Assembly (NCBI GenBank): GCA_035601835.1
Contig: DATNNM010000016.1
Span: 1-64,000, forward strand
Source: Candidatus Tumulicola sp.
GTDB taxonomy: Bacteria; Vulcanimicrobiota; Vulcanimicrobiia; Eremiobacterales; Eremiobacteraceae
Direction of reading: 5' to 3'
Length of the DNA: 64,000 bases
Shown here: positions 1 to 9,359 of the stretch, in pieces
Layout: each line of letters begins with the position of its first letter
How positions within the stretch are numbered: the first letter of the stretch is position 1
Translations under genes and position numbers: made by a program
The notes under the pieces: generated by a model
What the model was told of the DNA's origin: nothing
Seen by the model: the letters and a program-made list of their open reading frames with translations, nothing else
Databases searched by the model: none

Positions 1-2
1 TG

Positions 3-161
3 CAGGTGGTGATGAGCCTGTTGCTGGGATGGCTGGCGCAGCATTCCAGCCTGCAAATCGCTTTCCTGATGCTGGGCTTGCTGTACGCCGCGGCGATCGT
101 GGCGGCGATGCGAGCGCGGGATTTATCTACCGCGCCGGCGACGCAAGTTCCGGCGGTTTGA
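3..161 (+). CDS. C-terminal end of a multi-pass membrane transporter (MFS-like), cut by the window edge
   Basis: An open frame enters from the left edge and ends at TGA 159-161, giving 52 residues. It reads as two hydrophobic stretches (VVMSLLLGWLAQ and LQIAFLMLGLLYAAAIVAAM) followed by a short basic and polar tail. That is how major facilitator superfamily proteins and similar permeases commonly end. The frame is supported by the two-way terminator that begins 16 bases after the stop. The substrate cannot be told from this fragment. MFS is an inference from hydrophobicity and tail shape; another polytopic family is possible. Confidence 0.5.
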   Translation, partial: QVVMSLLLGWLAQHSSLQIAFLMLGLLYAAAIVAAMRARDLSTAPATQVPAV

Positions 162-176
162 TTTTTCTTTCGGTTC

Positions 177-211
177 AAAAAAATCCGCCGGCGGGAGCCG
201 GCGGTTTTTTT
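177..211. terminator. Bidirectional intrinsic terminator
   Basis: An 8-base-pair GC stem (185-192 pairing with 197-204) closes a GGGA loop. Seven A lie on its left (177-183) and seven T on its right (205-211), so it can act in both directions. It separates the plus-strand transporter tail from the minus-strand rpoD, which ends at 251. Confidence 0.85.
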
Positions 212-250
212 ACTTCGCTGATTCAAACGGACGAGATCAGCAGCTACGGT

Positions 251-1510
251 CTAAAGGTATTCGCGCGAGGAGCCCTCGAGAAAGGCGCGGAGCTTGCGCG
301 AGCGTGACGGGTGGCGCAGCTTGCGCAGCGCCTTGGCTTCGATTTGCCGGATGCGCTCGCGGGTGACCCCGAACTCCTGCCCGACTTCCTCGAGCGTGCG
401 CTGATGGCCGTCTTCGAGGCCGAAGCGCAGCACGAGCACTTTGCGCTCGCGGTCCGTCAAATTCTGTAAAACGTCGCCCATCTTCTGCTTGAGCATGGTG
501 ACCGACGCGGCTTCTGCCGGCGCCACGGCATCGGGATCCTCGATGAAATCGCCCAGATGGCTGTCTTCTTCTTCACCGATCGGGGTCTCGAGCGAGATCG
601 GCTCTTGTGCGATCTTCATGACCTCGCGCACCTTGTCAGGCGTGAGCGTCATCTCTTTGGCGATCTCCTCCACCGACGGGTCGCGGCCCAGCTCTTGCAG
701 CAGTTGGCGCGAGATCTTCACCAAGCGATTGATCGTCTCGACCATGTGCACGGGAATGCGGATGGTGCGTGCCTGATCGGCGAGCGCGCGGGTGATGGCC
801 TGCCGGATCCACCACGTGGCGTAGGTCGAGAACTTGTAGCCCTTCTTGTAGTCGAATTTTTCGACCGCGCGGATGAGGCCGAGGTTGCCTTCTTGGATCA
901 GGTCCAAGAACAGCATGCCGCGGCCGACATATTTTTTGGCGATGCTCACGACCAGCCGCAGGTTCGCCTCGGTGAGATCGCGTTTGGCGAGATCGCCGGC
1001 ATCTAGAATCACTTGACTCGGCAGGCGGCTTGCGGTCTTGGCGGCATCCCGCTCCAGCTCGGCGCGCTCGATCGCCTTAGCCAGTTCCTGCTCCTGCGCC
1101 ATGCCGAGCAGCGGTACCCGGCCGATCTCTTTGAGATACATCCGCACCGGGTCATCAAGCGCGATGCCCGCCGGTACCGGGATCTCTACTACGGGCTCTT
1201 CGACCGCGGCTTCTGGGTCTTCGGCTTTTTCGTCCTCGGCGCCGACATCGGGGATCTCGGTGACCTCGATGCCCTGGCCCATGATGTCCTCGACGAGCTC
1301 GTTGCCCTTCTCCGGGTCGTCCTCGTCGTAGGCGGCGGTGACGGCCGCCACTTCATCGTAGGTGAGGAAGCCTTGTTTCTTGCCGCGTTCGATGAGCGCT
1401 TTGACCGCCGCTTCGCGAGACAATAGCACGCCCGGGGGCTGGCCGTTGGTGCTGGCCGCTCCTGGGATCTGGCTTTTTGTGCCTGTCTTGGGTTTCTTTG
1501 CCGCGCTCAC
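251..1510 (-). CDS. rpoD: RNA polymerase primary sigma factor (RpoD/SigA)
   Basis: This is the housekeeping sigma-70 factor that directs RNA polymerase to -35/-10 promoters. The 419 residues show a region 1.1-like segment at about 28-80, an acidic linker at about 85-112, region 1.2 from about 118, and region 2 at about 181-260. Region 2 carries the strongly conserved core-binding and -10 motifs ([44 protein letters not shown]). Region 3 follows, and region 4 at the C-terminus has the helix-turn-helix [20 protein letters not shown]. The length suits a compact primary sigma. Its ATG overlaps the dnaG stop by four bases, so the pair is probably co-translated, as in many bacteria where dnaG and rpoD are neighbours. 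Confidence 0.97.
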   Translation of the reverse strand: MSAAKKPKTGTKSQIPGAASTNGQPPGVLLSREAAVKALIERGKKQGFLTYDEVAAVTAAYDEDDPEKGNELVEDIMGQGIEVTEIPDVGAEDEKAEDPEAAVEEPVVEIPVPAGIALDDPVRMYLKEIGRVPLLGMAQEQELAKAIERAELERDAAKTASRLPSQVILDAGDLAKRDLTEANLRLVVSIAKKYVGRGMLFLDLIQEGNLGLIRAVEKFDYKKGYKFSTYATWWIRQAITRALADQARTIRIPVHMVETINRLVKISRQLLQELGRDPSVEEIAKEMTLTPDKVREVMKIAQEPISLETPIGEEEDSHLGDFIEDPDAVAPAEAASVTMLKQKMGDVLQNLTDRERKVLVLRFGLEDGHQRTLEEVGQEFGVTRERIRQIEAKALRKLRHPSRSRKLRAFLEGSSREYL

Positions 1511-3294
1511 GGCGTGGATGTTCCTTCTTTGGTTTCCGCGGCGGGGCCGTGCAGCGAGGTCGCCAGCGTGTTGTATTCTTCGCGTAGCGGCTCCGGTACG
1601 ATTGTACCCGCTTTGAGGAGCCGATTCATTTCTGCATCGACGCTCGAAAGCCTCCGCTCCAGCTTCCTGCGGTCGAAGCGCAGCACAATCAACGCAAGCC
1701 GCCGACTGTCGTCTTCGTGCGAGAGCGGCGGTGAGGCGAGCGAGAGTAGCGTCAACTCCCCACCGATCGAATCTTCGGAGAACAGGGATAACGGATTGAG
1801 GCCGCGCGCAAGATCGAGCGCGTGCGACGCAAGCGTGTGATACACCGCGCGCAATTCATCATCTTCGACGTCGTTGGGTTTGATCTGCGCCACGGCTTGG
1901 TCGAGCAGCTCCGGGCGCGCCAACACGAGTTGCAGCAGGTCGCGCTCGAATGAAGTCGGTTGCGTGGGCTGCGCTGCGCGGCGTACGATCGCGTGCGCGC
2001 TGTCTCGCGGCTGCGACGAGCGGTCGGCGGAATGTCGCGTCTGGCGCAATGCTGTTTCGCTGACGTCGAGGCGCCTGGCCATCACTTTCACGTATTGATC
2101 GCGCTCGATCGGATCGCGGACCTGGGCGATGACGGCCAGCGCCTCGCGCGCGGCGTCGCTCTTGCTGCCGAACGCCGTCGCGATGCGCCGGCACGCTTGT
2201 TCGATCTTGAAATCTACCCACGGGAGCGAGCTGTCGATCAGCGCGCGGAAGGCCGCGGGGCCTTCGGCGAGGATGAGTTCATCGGGGTCCTTGCCGGCGG
2301 GGAGCTGCACGATGCGGATCTTCAGGCCTTCTTCCACGAGCATGTCGATGCTGCGCGCAGTGGCGGCTTGCCCGGCGGCGTCGCCGTCGAAACAGAGGTA
2401 GAGGTTATGCGCGACGCGCCGCAGCTCGCGGGCTTGTTCGGGGGTGAAGGCGGTGCCGAGACTCGCGACAGCGTTGCCGAATCCCGCTTGGTGCAGCGAG
2501 ATCGCGTCGAGGTAACCTTCGACGACGATGATCGCGTCGTCGGCCGACGCCGTTCGGCGGGCTATGTGCAGCGCGTAGACGTGCTCACCCTTGGTGTAGG
2601 CCGCGGTATTGCGGGTGTTGAGGTACTTGCGCGGATCGTCGCCAAGCGCCCGGCCGCCGAACGCCATCACTTCGCCGGTGAGGTTGTAGATCGGAAACAT
2701 CAAGCGGTTCCGGAAAAAATCCACATAGCCGTCGCCTTGCTGGCGTCGGTTGATCAGCCCGGCCTGTTCAGCCATGCCGGCGTCGATGCTCGAGCGCGCC
2801 AACGCATTGGTCAAACCATCCCACGAATCGGGCGCGTAGCCCATCCCGAAGCGCTCGGCGGTCTCAGGCTCGATGCCGCGGCGCTTGACGTATGCCAGGG
2901 TTTCGGCGCTCTTGAGCAGCCCCGCCGCGAAAAAGCGCTGCGCCGCCGCGTTGGCCTCATAGATCGCCTCGCGCTCGCTGCGCCGGCGCTGCATGCCCGG
3001 CGTTTCTTGCAAGACCACGCCTGCGCGCGCTGCCAGCATGCGCAATGCGGCCGGAAAGTCGACGTTTTCGTAGCGCTGCACGAACTTGATGAGGTCGCCC
3101 CCGGCGTCGCAGCCGTGACAGTGCCATACCTGTTTCTCGGGATTGAGATTGAACGACGGCGTCTTCTCGGCGTGAAACGGGCACAGCCCGACGTATTCGC
3201 GGCCGCGCCGCTTCAGCGTGACGTATTGGCTGACGTACGCGAGCAGATCGACCTTGGCTTGGATTTCGGCGACGACGCCGGCGTCAAACGGCAT
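1507..3294 (-). CDS. dnaG: DNA primase
   Basis: DnaG makes the RNA primers for chromosomal replication. The 595 residues begin with a CHC2 zinc finger (C38, H41, C59, C62 in the context [15 protein letters not shown]). The catalytic TOPRIM domain follows, with E259 in [10 protein letters not shown] and the metal-binding pair D303/D305 in [11 protein letters not shown] helicase-interacting region makes up the C-terminus. Length and domain order are normal. The start was chosen because the usual primase N-terminus (an [19 protein letters not shown]-type stretch) begins right after it. The gene overlaps the small upstream membrane gene by 11 bases and rpoD by four. Confidence 0.97.
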   Translation of the reverse strand: MPFDAGVVAEIQAKVDLLAYVSQYVTLKRRGREYVGLCPFHAEKTPSFNLNPEKQVWHCHGCDAGGDLIKFVQRYENVDFPAALRMLAARAGVVLQETPGMQRRRSEREAIYEANAAAQRFFAAGLLKSAETLAYVKRRGIEPETAERFGMGYAPDSWDGLTNALARSSIDAGMAEQAGLINRRQQGDGYVDFFRNRLMFPIYNLTGEVMAFGGRALGDDPRKYLNTRNTAAYTKGEHVYALHIARRTASADDAIIVVEGYLDAISLHQAGFGNAVASLGTAFTPEQARELRRVAHNLYLCFDGDAAGQAATARSIDMLVEEGLKIRIVQLPAGKDPDELILAEGPAAFRALIDSSLPWVDFKIEQACRRIATAFGSKSDAAREALAVIAQVRDPIERDQYVKVMARRLDVSETALRQTRHSADRSSQPRDSAHAIVRRAAQPTQPTSFERDLLQLVLARPELLDQAVAQIKPNDVEDDELRAVYHTLASHALDLARGLNPLSLFSEDSIGGELTLLSLASPPLSHEDDSRRLALIVLRFDRRKLERRLSSVDAEMNRLLKAGTIVPEPLREEYNTLATSLHGPAAETKEGTSTP

Positions 3295-3544
3295 GGCGCA
3301 ATGCCCGCGTTACGACTTCGAAGACTATTGCGAACCCAAAAACCGACGACACCAGGCCAAAACCAATAAGCCCCCAGAAGAACCAATCAGATGCAAACCA
3401 CCACTCATAAAAGGCATCCATCCGAGATTTTTCGGGTCGCGTTATGCCAACCGTGAATCGCTGGACGACTCGCGGGAAAAGCAGAGCGAATATTCCCGCC
3501 GTCATGATTGCCAAGCCGCCAAGTCCCTCGACAAAGATCGGCAT
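3284..3544 (-). CDS. Small two-helix membrane protein of unknown function
   Basis: This 86-residue protein has two clear hydrophobic segments, about residues 9-25 and 52-78 (WFFWGLIGFGLVSSVFGFAIVFEV). A short aromatic and charged loop joins them (RPEKSRMDAFYEWWFASD). I do not recognise the family. It is probably real because it sits between dGTPase and dnaG on the same strand. Its stop overlaps the dnaG start by 11 bases and only 33 bases separate it from the dGTPase stop, so it would be co-transcribed. The ribosome-binding site is weak. Confidence 0.6.
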   Translation of the reverse strand: MPIFVEGLGGLAIMTAGIFALLFPRVVQRFTVGITRPEKSRMDAFYEWWFASDWFFWGLIGFGLVSSVFGFAIVFEVVTRALRHAV

Positions 3545-3577
3545 TTCACAAATCCAGCTTTTTGAGGACCACCGACA

Positions 3578-4657
3578 TTAGACGTCCCACTCTTTAGGCA
3601 CGAGCGCTTCATCTTGAGGGAAAAGCTCCCGGAACCTTTTCACCGCGAAACGGTCGGTGAAGCCGGCGATGTAGTCGCACACCCGGCGCGGCAGCGTGTC
3701 GGCGGCGAGCGGCTGTTCGCGGAACATCGGCGGCAGATCGTCCGGATGTTCGTGATAGTGGCGGAACAGCCGCTTCACGATCTCTTTCGCCTTCGGCTCC
3801 TCGCGCTTGGCCTCGTCGTTGAAGTAGACGCGCGCGAACATGAACTGCTTGATGGTTTCGACCGCCTCGAGCACGGGTTCCGACAGCCGGATCTCGTTGG
3901 CGTCGCGGCACTGCTCGATCATGTCGCGCACCAGCGTGCCGATGCGGATGGTGCCCCGCGCGCCCAGCTTCTCGATGGCGGCCTTGGGCAGATCGGCGTC
4001 GTCGATGATGCCGGCGCGCACGGCGTCGTCGATATCGTGGTTGATGTAGGCGAGGCGATCCGCGTAGCGCACGATCTGGCCCTCGAGCGTGAAGGGGATG
4101 TCCGTGTATCCCGCCAGCGCTCCCTTGTGCTTGCTGTGTTTGGCGATGCCGTCGAGCACCTCTTCGGTGAGGTTCAAGCCGACTTTGTCGCCGCGGCGTT
4201 CCAACAGCATCACCACGCGCAGGCTTTGCGCGGAATGGATGAAGCGCGCGCCCGGCTCGTACTCGGCCCATACGTCCGTGAGCGCATCCTCGCCGGCGTG
4301 CCCGAAGGGTGAATGGCCTACGTCGTGGCCCAGCGCGATGGCCTCGACGAGATCCTCGTTCAACGCCAGGCCGCGCGCGATGGTGCGCGCGATCTGCATG
4401 ACCTCGAGCGTGTGTGTCAGGCGGGTGCGGTAGTGGTCGCCGAGCGGCGACAGGAAGACCTGCGTCTTGTGCATCAGCCGCCGGAACGCTTTGCTGTGGA
4501 TGATGCGGTCGCGGTCGCGCTGGAAGCAGGTGCGCACCGGGTCCTCGGGTTCGGGATCGCGCCGGCCGCGCGACCTGCTTGCCAGCGCGGCGTGCCGTGA
4601 TAGCGTGACGGCCTCGCGCGCCTCGAGCTCTTCCCGAATCGAAAGTGTTGTGCTCAT
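3578..4657 (-). CDS. dgt: Deoxyguanosinetriphosphate triphosphohydrolase-like protein (HD domain)
   Basis: Enzymes of this family cleave dNTPs to deoxynucleoside and triphosphate and help balance the nucleotide pool. The 359 residues contain the family N-terminal motif with RTRLTHTLEVMQIARTIAR and the HD metal site: H82, then H111-D112 in ALGHDVGHSPFGHAGE, with a later Asp in YADRLAYINHDIDDA. Length and motifs match the short dGTPase-like clade (type 2) rather than the longer E. coli Dgt. It lies 39 bases after ppdK and in the same run as dnaG and rpoD, which fits a role in nucleotide supply. Substrate preference cannot be read from sequence. Confidence 0.9.
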   Translation of the reverse strand: MSTTLSIREELEAREAVTLSRHAALASRSRGRRDPEPEDPVRTCFQRDRDRIIHSKAFRRLMHKTQVFLSPLGDHYRTRLTHTLEVMQIARTIARGLALNEDLVEAIALGHDVGHSPFGHAGEDALTDVWAEYEPGARFIHSAQSLRVVMLLERRGDKVGLNLTEEVLDGIAKHSKHKGALAGYTDIPFTLEGQIVRYADRLAYINHDIDDAVRAGIIDDADLPKAAIEKLGARGTIRIGTLVRDMIEQCRDANEIRLSEPVLEAVETIKQFMFARVYFNDEAKREEPKAKEIVKRLFRHYHEHPDDLPPMFREQPLAADTLPRRVCDYIAGFTDRFAVKRFRELFPQDEALVPKEWDV

Positions 4658-4696
4658 GCCGGCTCAGTCACGCCGTCGAGGCGCGCTGACAAGGCC

Positions 4697-7600
4697 TTAG
4701 TCTTGATCGACCTTCTTGGACGCTGCTGCTTCGGCGTCTCGCTCCTTCAGAACGGATTGCGCTGCCGCCAAGCGCGCCACCGGCACGCGGAACGGCGAGC
4801 ATGAGACGTAGTCCAAACCGATCTTGTGGCAGTACTCGACCGACGTCGGCTCGCCGCCGTGCTCGCCGCAGATGCCCATTTTCATATCGGGCTTGGTCAT
4901 GCGGCCGCGCTCCATCGCCATGCGCATCATCTCGCCTACGCCGTCCTGGTCGATGATCTGGAACGGGTCCTCGCGCAAGATCTTCTTCTCCAGATATACT
5001 GGAATGAACGACGCTTCCGCGTCGTCGCGCGAGTATCCGAACACCGTTTGCGTCAGGTCGTTGGTCCCGAACGAGAAGAACTCTGCGTACTCGGCGATGC
5101 GATGCGCCACGATGCACGCGCGCGGCAGCTCGATCATCGTGCCGACCTGATAGTGCACCTTCGTGCCGGCCGCTTTGATGATGCGGTCGGCTTCGGTCGT
5201 GACCATGTCGCGCAGCGCCTTCATCTCGGTCACGGTGCCCACGCCGGGGATCATGATCAGCGGCCTCACGTCGACGCGCTCTTTGCGCAGCTCGGTGGCC
5301 GCCTCCATGATGGCGCGCACCTGCATCTGATAGATCTCCGGAAAGACGATGCCCAGGCGGCACACGCGCAGACCGAGCATCGGGTTGCTCTCGTGCAGCG
5401 CGCGCACGCGCCGCAGGATGCGCTCTTTCGCCGATAGCTCCGCTGCATCGCCTTTGCCCACGCGCAGCTCGGTGACCTCGACCAGCAGGTCCTCGAGGTT
5501 CGGCAAGAACTCGTGCAGCGGCGGGTCGAGCAGCCGGATCGTCACCGGCAAACCCTTCATGGCTTTGAAGATGCCGCGAAAGTCTTCGCGCTGCATGGGT
5601 AGGAGCTGCTCGAGGCACTTGCGCCGCGAATCGGGCGTCTCGGCCATGATCATCTCCTGCACCACGGGCAGGCGCTCGATCTGCATGAACATGTGCTCGG
5701 TGCGGCACAGCCCGATGCCCTCGGCACCGAAATCGCGCGCCTTCTTGGCATCTTCGGGCGTGTCCGCATTGGCATATACGCCGAGCCGCCGGTACTCGTC
5801 CGCCCATTTGAGGATGTGGTCGAACTGGGGCGTCATCTTGGCCGCGGCCATCGGCAGCTCGCCTTCGTAGACGTAGCCGGTCGTGCCGTCAATCGTGATT
5901 AAGTCGCCTTCCTTGATGGTCTTGTTCTTCACCGTGAACTGGCGATTGCGCAGGTCGATGAGCATCTGCTCGACACCGACCACCGCCGGCTTGCCCATGC
6001 CGCGAGCGACGACCGCGGCGTGCGACGTGGCGCCGCCTTGCGACGTCAGAATGCCTTCCGCTGCGATCATGCCGTGCACGTCGTCCGGCGTGGTCATCGG
6101 GCGGACCAAGATGCACTTCTTGTCGCGACGTTTCAACTCAACCGCATCGTCGGGATCAAAGCACACGACGCCGGTCGCTGCGCCTGGCGAGGCGTTCAAG
6201 CCCTTGACCAGCGGCGTGCCCTTCGCTTTTTCGTCGATCTGCGCGTGCAGCAGCGCGCCGATGGACGCGGGCTCGATGCGGCGCAGCGCTTCCTCGCGGC
6301 TGATGTGACGTTCTTTCACCATGTCGGCCGCGATCTGCACGGCCGCAGCCGCGCTGCGCTTGCCGGAGCGCGTCTGCAGGATATACAATTTGCCGCGCTC
6401 GACCGTGAATTCGATGTCCTGCATATCGCGGTAGTGCTTCTCGAGTTTGTCGGCGATGTCCAGGAACTGGCGATAGATCTTGGGCTGCTGTTTCTCCAGC
6501 TCCGAGATCTTGACCGGCGTGCGGCTGCCGGAAACGACGTCCTCGCCTTGCGCGTTGAGCAAATACTCTCCGTAGAGTTTCTTCGCGCCGGTCGACGGGT
6601 CGCGCGTGAAGGCTACGCCGGTGCCCGAGTCCGGGCCCATGTTGCCGAACACCATCGTGACCACGTTGACCGCGGTGCCCCACCAGTCCGGATAGTGCAT
6701 GTGGCGGCGATATTCGATCGCGCGCTTGCTGTTCCATGAATTGAAGACCGCTTCGACCGCCATGCGCAGCTGGATGAACACGTCTTCGGGAAAATCTTTT
6801 TTGGTATGATGGCGCACGAGCGCCTTATACTCGCTCGTCATGTTGCGGAAGGCCAGCGCGGTGAGTTCGGATTCCGATTGCACGCGCGCCTTGGAGACGT
6901 AGCGCTTGAGCACTTCCTCGAAGGGCTCTTTCTTCATGCCCAGTACGACGGTCGCGAACATCTGGACGAAGCGCCGATACGCATCCCACGCGAACTTGTC
7001 GTTCTTGGTGAGGATGACGAGCGCGTTGCAGGTCCGGTTGTTCAAGCCGAGGTTGAGCACGGTGTCCATCATGCCCGGCATGCTGACCCGCGAGCCGGAG
7101 CGCACCGACACGAGCAGCGGTTGGTTCTCGCCGCCGAACTCCTTGCCGGTCTTGCGTTCGAGCTCGACCATTCGCCGGTGCAGCTCTTCATCGAGGCCGT
7201 TCGGGAATTGCTTGCCCAATTCGAAGTAGCGCCGGCAGACTTCGGTCGTGACGGTGAAGCCCGGAGGCACGGGCAAGCCGATGCGCGTCATCTCGGCAAG
7301 GCCGGCACCCTTGCCGCCGAGGAGGTCGCGCATGTCGGCGCCGCCCTCCTCGAACGTGTACGTCATCTTGCCAAGGTGGAGTTTGGTCGGCGGTTCGAGC
7401 TTGCGGCTTTGGGCTTTGCGCGGCGGCGGCAGCGGCGGCATCGGCCGGACGGGGTCGTTGGGGCCGATCTCCGCGAGCACGAGCCCCGCGAAACCGTCCT
7501 GCTTGCCTTTGGGGGCGCCTTTTTTGACCTTGCCGTCCGTTTTGACGGCTACGCCCTTGCCGTTGGATCTCGACGGCTTTGCGGACGCGCTCTTGGACGG

Positions 7601-7699
7601 CTTTTTGGTCTTGACGGCTGCCTTGCTCGATTTCACTACTGGTGTGTCCCCCGCGCGTTCACCCACCGGTACAAGAACCGGCAGAACGGACGCAATCAT
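4697..7699 (-). CDS. ppdK: Pyruvate, phosphate dikinase with an unusually long Lys-rich N-terminal extension
   Basis: PPDK interconverts pyruvate, ATP and Pi with PEP, AMP and PPi. The catalytic body starts at about residue 111 (KMTYTFEEGGADMRDLLGGKGAGLAEM), where the ATP-grasp nucleotide domain begins. The swivelling phosphohistidine domain has H560 in GGATSHAAVVARG. The C-terminal PEP/pyruvate TIM barrel contains GICGEHGGEP and SVEYCHKIGLDYVSCSPFRVP. Ordinary PPDKs are about 875-900 residues; this reads 1000 because about 110 extra residues, rich in Lys, Ser, Pro and Ala, precede the core. An ATG close to the core (KMTYTF) could be a later start, but the open frame and low-complexity tail look coding. 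It heads the ppdK-dgt-dnaG-rpoD run. Confidence 0.95.
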   Translation of the reverse strand: MIASVLPVLVPVGERAGDTPVVKSSKAAVKTKKPSKSASAKPSRSNGKGVAVKTDGKVKKGAPKGKQDGFAGLVLAEIGPNDPVRPMPPLPPPRKAQSRKLEPPTKLHLGKMTYTFEEGGADMRDLLGGKGAGLAEMTRIGLPVPPGFTVTTEVCRRYFELGKQFPNGLDEELHRRMVELERKTGKEFGGENQPLLVSVRSGSRVSMPGMMDTVLNLGLNNRTCNALVILTKNDKFAWDAYRRFVQMFATVVLGMKKEPFEEVLKRYVSKARVQSESELTALAFRNMTSEYKALVRHHTKKDFPEDVFIQLRMAVEAVFNSWNSKRAIEYRRHMHYPDWWGTAVNVVTMVFGNMGPDSGTGVAFTRDPSTGAKKLYGEYLLNAQGEDVVSGSRTPVKISELEKQQPKIYRQFLDIADKLEKHYRDMQDIEFTVERGKLYILQTRSGKRSAAAAVQIAADMVKERHISREEALRRIEPASIGALLHAQIDEKAKGTPLVKGLNASPGAATGVVCFDPDDAVELKRRDKKCILVRPMTTPDDVHGMIAAEGILTSQGGATSHAAVVARGMGKPAVVGVEQMLIDLRNRQFTVKNKTIKEGDLITIDGTTGYVYEGELPMAAAKMTPQFDHILKWADEYRRLGVYANADTPEDAKKARDFGAEGIGLCRTEHMFMQIERLPVVQEMIMAETPDSRRKCLEQLLPMQREDFRGIFKAMKGLPVTIRLLDPPLHEFLPNLEDLLVEVTELRVGKGDAAELSAKERILRRVRALHESNPMLGLRVCRLGIVFPEIYQMQVRAIMEAATELRKERVDVRPLIMIPGVGTVTEMKALRDMVTTEADRIIKAAGTKVHYQVGTMIELPRACIVAHRIAEYAEFFSFGTNDLTQTVFGYSRDDAEASFIPVYLEKKILREDPFQIIDQDGVGEMMRMAMERGRMTKPDMKMGICGEHGGEPTSVEYCHKIGLDYVSCSPFRVPVARLAAAQSVLKERDAEAAASKKVDQD

Positions 7700-7715
7700 G
7701 CTTCTTGTGTTCTTT

Positions 7716-7742
7716 GACGCGGGACAGAGAGAATCCCGTTGC
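7716..7742. repeat. Diverged copy of palindromic repeat family C
   Basis: The arms GCGGGA and TCCCGT flank a nine-base loop just upstream of ppdK. The arms and the GAATCCCG side match the copies at 54636-54667 and 56273-56304. As it lies in the ppdK leader on the minus strand, it could form a hairpin in that transcript. Confidence 0.5.
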
Positions 7743-7778
7743 CGTCGGCGAATTTAGGGGACGCAGGAGGACGACATC

Positions 7779-8219
7779 GTGATCGTTCGCTCGGTTCTCT
7801 TCCAGCGTTTGGCCATCGCCGCCGGCTGCGCCGCCGTGCTCCTCGTGGCCGGCGGTTTCAGTTCATGCAATAGCGTTTTTGGGACCGGCCTCGGGCCCGT
7901 CGTCGTGAATCCGCAGACGATAAGCATCGCGTGCCCGACCACCGAGCACACGTTCACGGTGACGCAGCAGAATTTCTCCGGCACGTTCACGGCGGTGAGC
8001 GCCGACACGACACGGGTCACGGTCGCGCCGACGATCGTGCCGGCCGAATTCGTCGTTCGGGATGGCACCAACGCCGACGGCACGTTGACGATCGTGACGG
8101 TGACGGGCGGCGGAGGGATGACGGGCACCACGTCCGTCACGGCGCTCGGCTGTACGTGCGTGCGGCATCACGACATGTGGGATGCGTGCCCATTGAAGTC
8201 GGAGGTCAAGCACAGATGA
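7779..8219 (+). CDS. Secreted Ig-like protein with C-terminal CxCVRHHDMW signature, copy 1
   Basis: I do not recognise the family. The GTG start has a good ribosome-binding site (GGAGG at 7767-7771). The 146 residues open with a basic start and a hydrophobic stretch (LAIAAGCAAVLLVAGG) ending at FSSC, which is close to a lipobox, so the protein is probably exported and possibly lipid-anchored. The body is rich in Thr, Val and Gly with a beta-sandwich look (TFTVTQQNFSGTFTAVSADTTRVTVAPT). The end carries CTCVRHHDMW followed by a short basic tail. The next gene is a paralogue with the same signature and overlaps by four bases. Both the body repeat and the ending are conserved between the two, which argues for a folded domain with a functional, perhaps metal-binding, tail. 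Confidence 0.75.
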   Translation: MIVRSVLFQRLAIAAGCAAVLLVAGGFSSCNSVFGTGLGPVVVNPQTISIACPTTEHTFTVTQQNFSGTFTAVSADTTRVTVAPTIVPAEFVVRDGTNADGTLTIVTVTGGGGMTGTTSVTALGCTCVRHHDMWDACPLKSEVKHR

Positions 8220-8638
8220 GAAGCAGCTCGATCGTTTGGAAACAAGTCGCGATCGGCGCAGTCTTGGTCGGCATCGCCGTGGCCGCGAGCGGCTTCGGCT
8301 CTTGCAGCGGCTACTCGCCTCCTGGCCCCATCTTCGGAGCGGTGGTCGCAACGCCCAATCCTTTGACCGTGAACTGTCAGGCAACGTTTTCCGTGTCGCA
8401 AGTAGGCTACGGGGGGCCATTCGGAGCGACTAGCAACAACGCGAATGTGACGGTTGCGGCGACGTCGCCGCCGAACACGTTCTTGGTCATGGAGCCTAGC
8501 GGCACTTTTACCGGCGCCGCCACCATCACGGTTACCGGCTACGCCGGCGGCCAGACGACTGAGAACCTGAACGTCACGTCACCCTGCCTCTGCGTTCGCC
8601 ATCACGACATGTGGGGGACTCGGAAGCACGCGCGCTGA
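8216..8638 (+). CDS. Secreted Ig-like protein with C-terminal CxCVRHHDMW signature, copy 2
   Basis: This paralogue of the preceding gene has 140 residues. The ATG overlaps the previous stop (ATGA) and a strong GGAGG lies at 8201-8205, which fixes the start. It has a hydrophobic leader (VAIGAVLVGIAVAASGFGSC) again ending in a Cys. A beta-rich body shares the pattern N-P-x-T, Cys, F-x-V-x-Q, G-x-F, VTVA, GTxxG, TITVTG with copy 1. The ending CLCVRHHDMW is followed by GTRKHAR. Sharing is strongest at the last ten signature residues. The function is unknown. The pair ends two bases before the converging lipoprotein gene. Confidence 0.75.
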   Translation: MRSSSIVWKQVAIGAVLVGIAVAASGFGSCSGYSPPGPIFGAVVATPNPLTVNCQATFSVSQVGYGGPFGATSNNANVTVAATSPPNTFLVMEPSGTFTGAATITVTGYAGGQTTENLNVTSPCLCVRHHDMWGTRKHAR

Positions 8639-8639
8639 T

Positions 8640-9356
8640 CTACGGCGTCATCTGCATGGGGTGAGCGTTCTGATGCCGGCGCTTCGCCGGCGTGACGCCG
8701 GGATTAGTATCGGCGAACGCTCCCTTCGGATTTGGGATCACCCAGAAACTGGTGATCCATATCTCGGGCAGCAAGAACACATGGCGCACGTCGCCTGCGC
8801 GTTTCGCGATGCCGGCGCGCACGAGCGGTTGCGCCGCAGGATGCGCGGGATTACCGCCGTTTTTTTCAAACACGGCGTTGAACAGCGACCCATATCGCTC
8901 TTGACCATCCGCTCCGCGCACGACGTAGTGGACGTGCTCTATGAAATGCACCCAGCGATCAGGTTGTAGGCCCCAAACGGCCGGGCGTTTCGCGCGGTCC
9001 CACACCGGCATGGTGAAGTCCGCGCCTATCAGGCGTCCCTTCGCGTCGTACCAGAGCTGCGTCGGATGTTTTGGGTCGTCCGAGAACCAACGCAGGTTCG
9101 TGTAGGTAATGATGCCCGCGTCGTCTTCGGCGGTGTATCGGAAGTAGCCGGCGTCGATCGCAGTCTTTGGGCTTGGGAAGCGTTTGCGGAGATCGGCCGA
9201 CACAAGTGTGACGAACTTCGCCTCGCTTGGGTTGGGAAACGGCGAGAGCGTCGGCGCGAGCAGCGGGGTCGGCGCGACCGGCGCTGTGGTGCGAGCGCAC
9301 CCAGCCGCGAAGACCGCGAACACGATCAGCGAGAACGACGCTGCGAGTCTACCCAC
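8640..9356 (-). CDS. Putative lipoprotein of unknown function
   Basis: This 238-residue protein has a typical export leader ending FAVFAAGC with the acceptor Cys at position 20, then a Pro/Thr-rich linker, as in membrane-anchored lipoproteins. The remainder is mixed alpha/beta with many aromatic residues (YFRYTAEDDAGIITYTNLRWFSDD, RWVHFIEHVHYVVRGADGQ, VFLLPEIWITSFWVIPNPKGAFADTNP, read as separate segments). I do not recognise it. It lies three bases after the next small envelope gene and closes the long minus-strand run that starts with the glycosyltransferase. It converges with the Ig-like pair with almost no spacer and no clear terminator. Confidence 0.7.
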   Translation of the reverse strand: MGRLAASFSLIVFAVFAAGCARTTAPVAPTPLLAPTLSPFPNPSEAKFVTLVSADLRKRFPSPKTAIDAGYFRYTAEDDAGIITYTNLRWFSDDPKHPTQLWYDAKGRLIGADFTMPVWDRAKRPAVWGLQPDRWVHFIEHVHYVVRGADGQERYGSLFNAVFEKNGGNPAHPAAQPLVRAGIAKRAGDVRHVFLLPEIWITSFWVIPNPKGAFADTNPGVTPAKRRHQNAHPMQMTP

Positions 9357-9359
9357 GCG

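Noticed and set aside
1960-3369. A 469-codon plus-strand open frame opposite dnaG
   Set aside because: Antisense to an intact primase with all catalytic residues; no ribosome site or recognisable domain.
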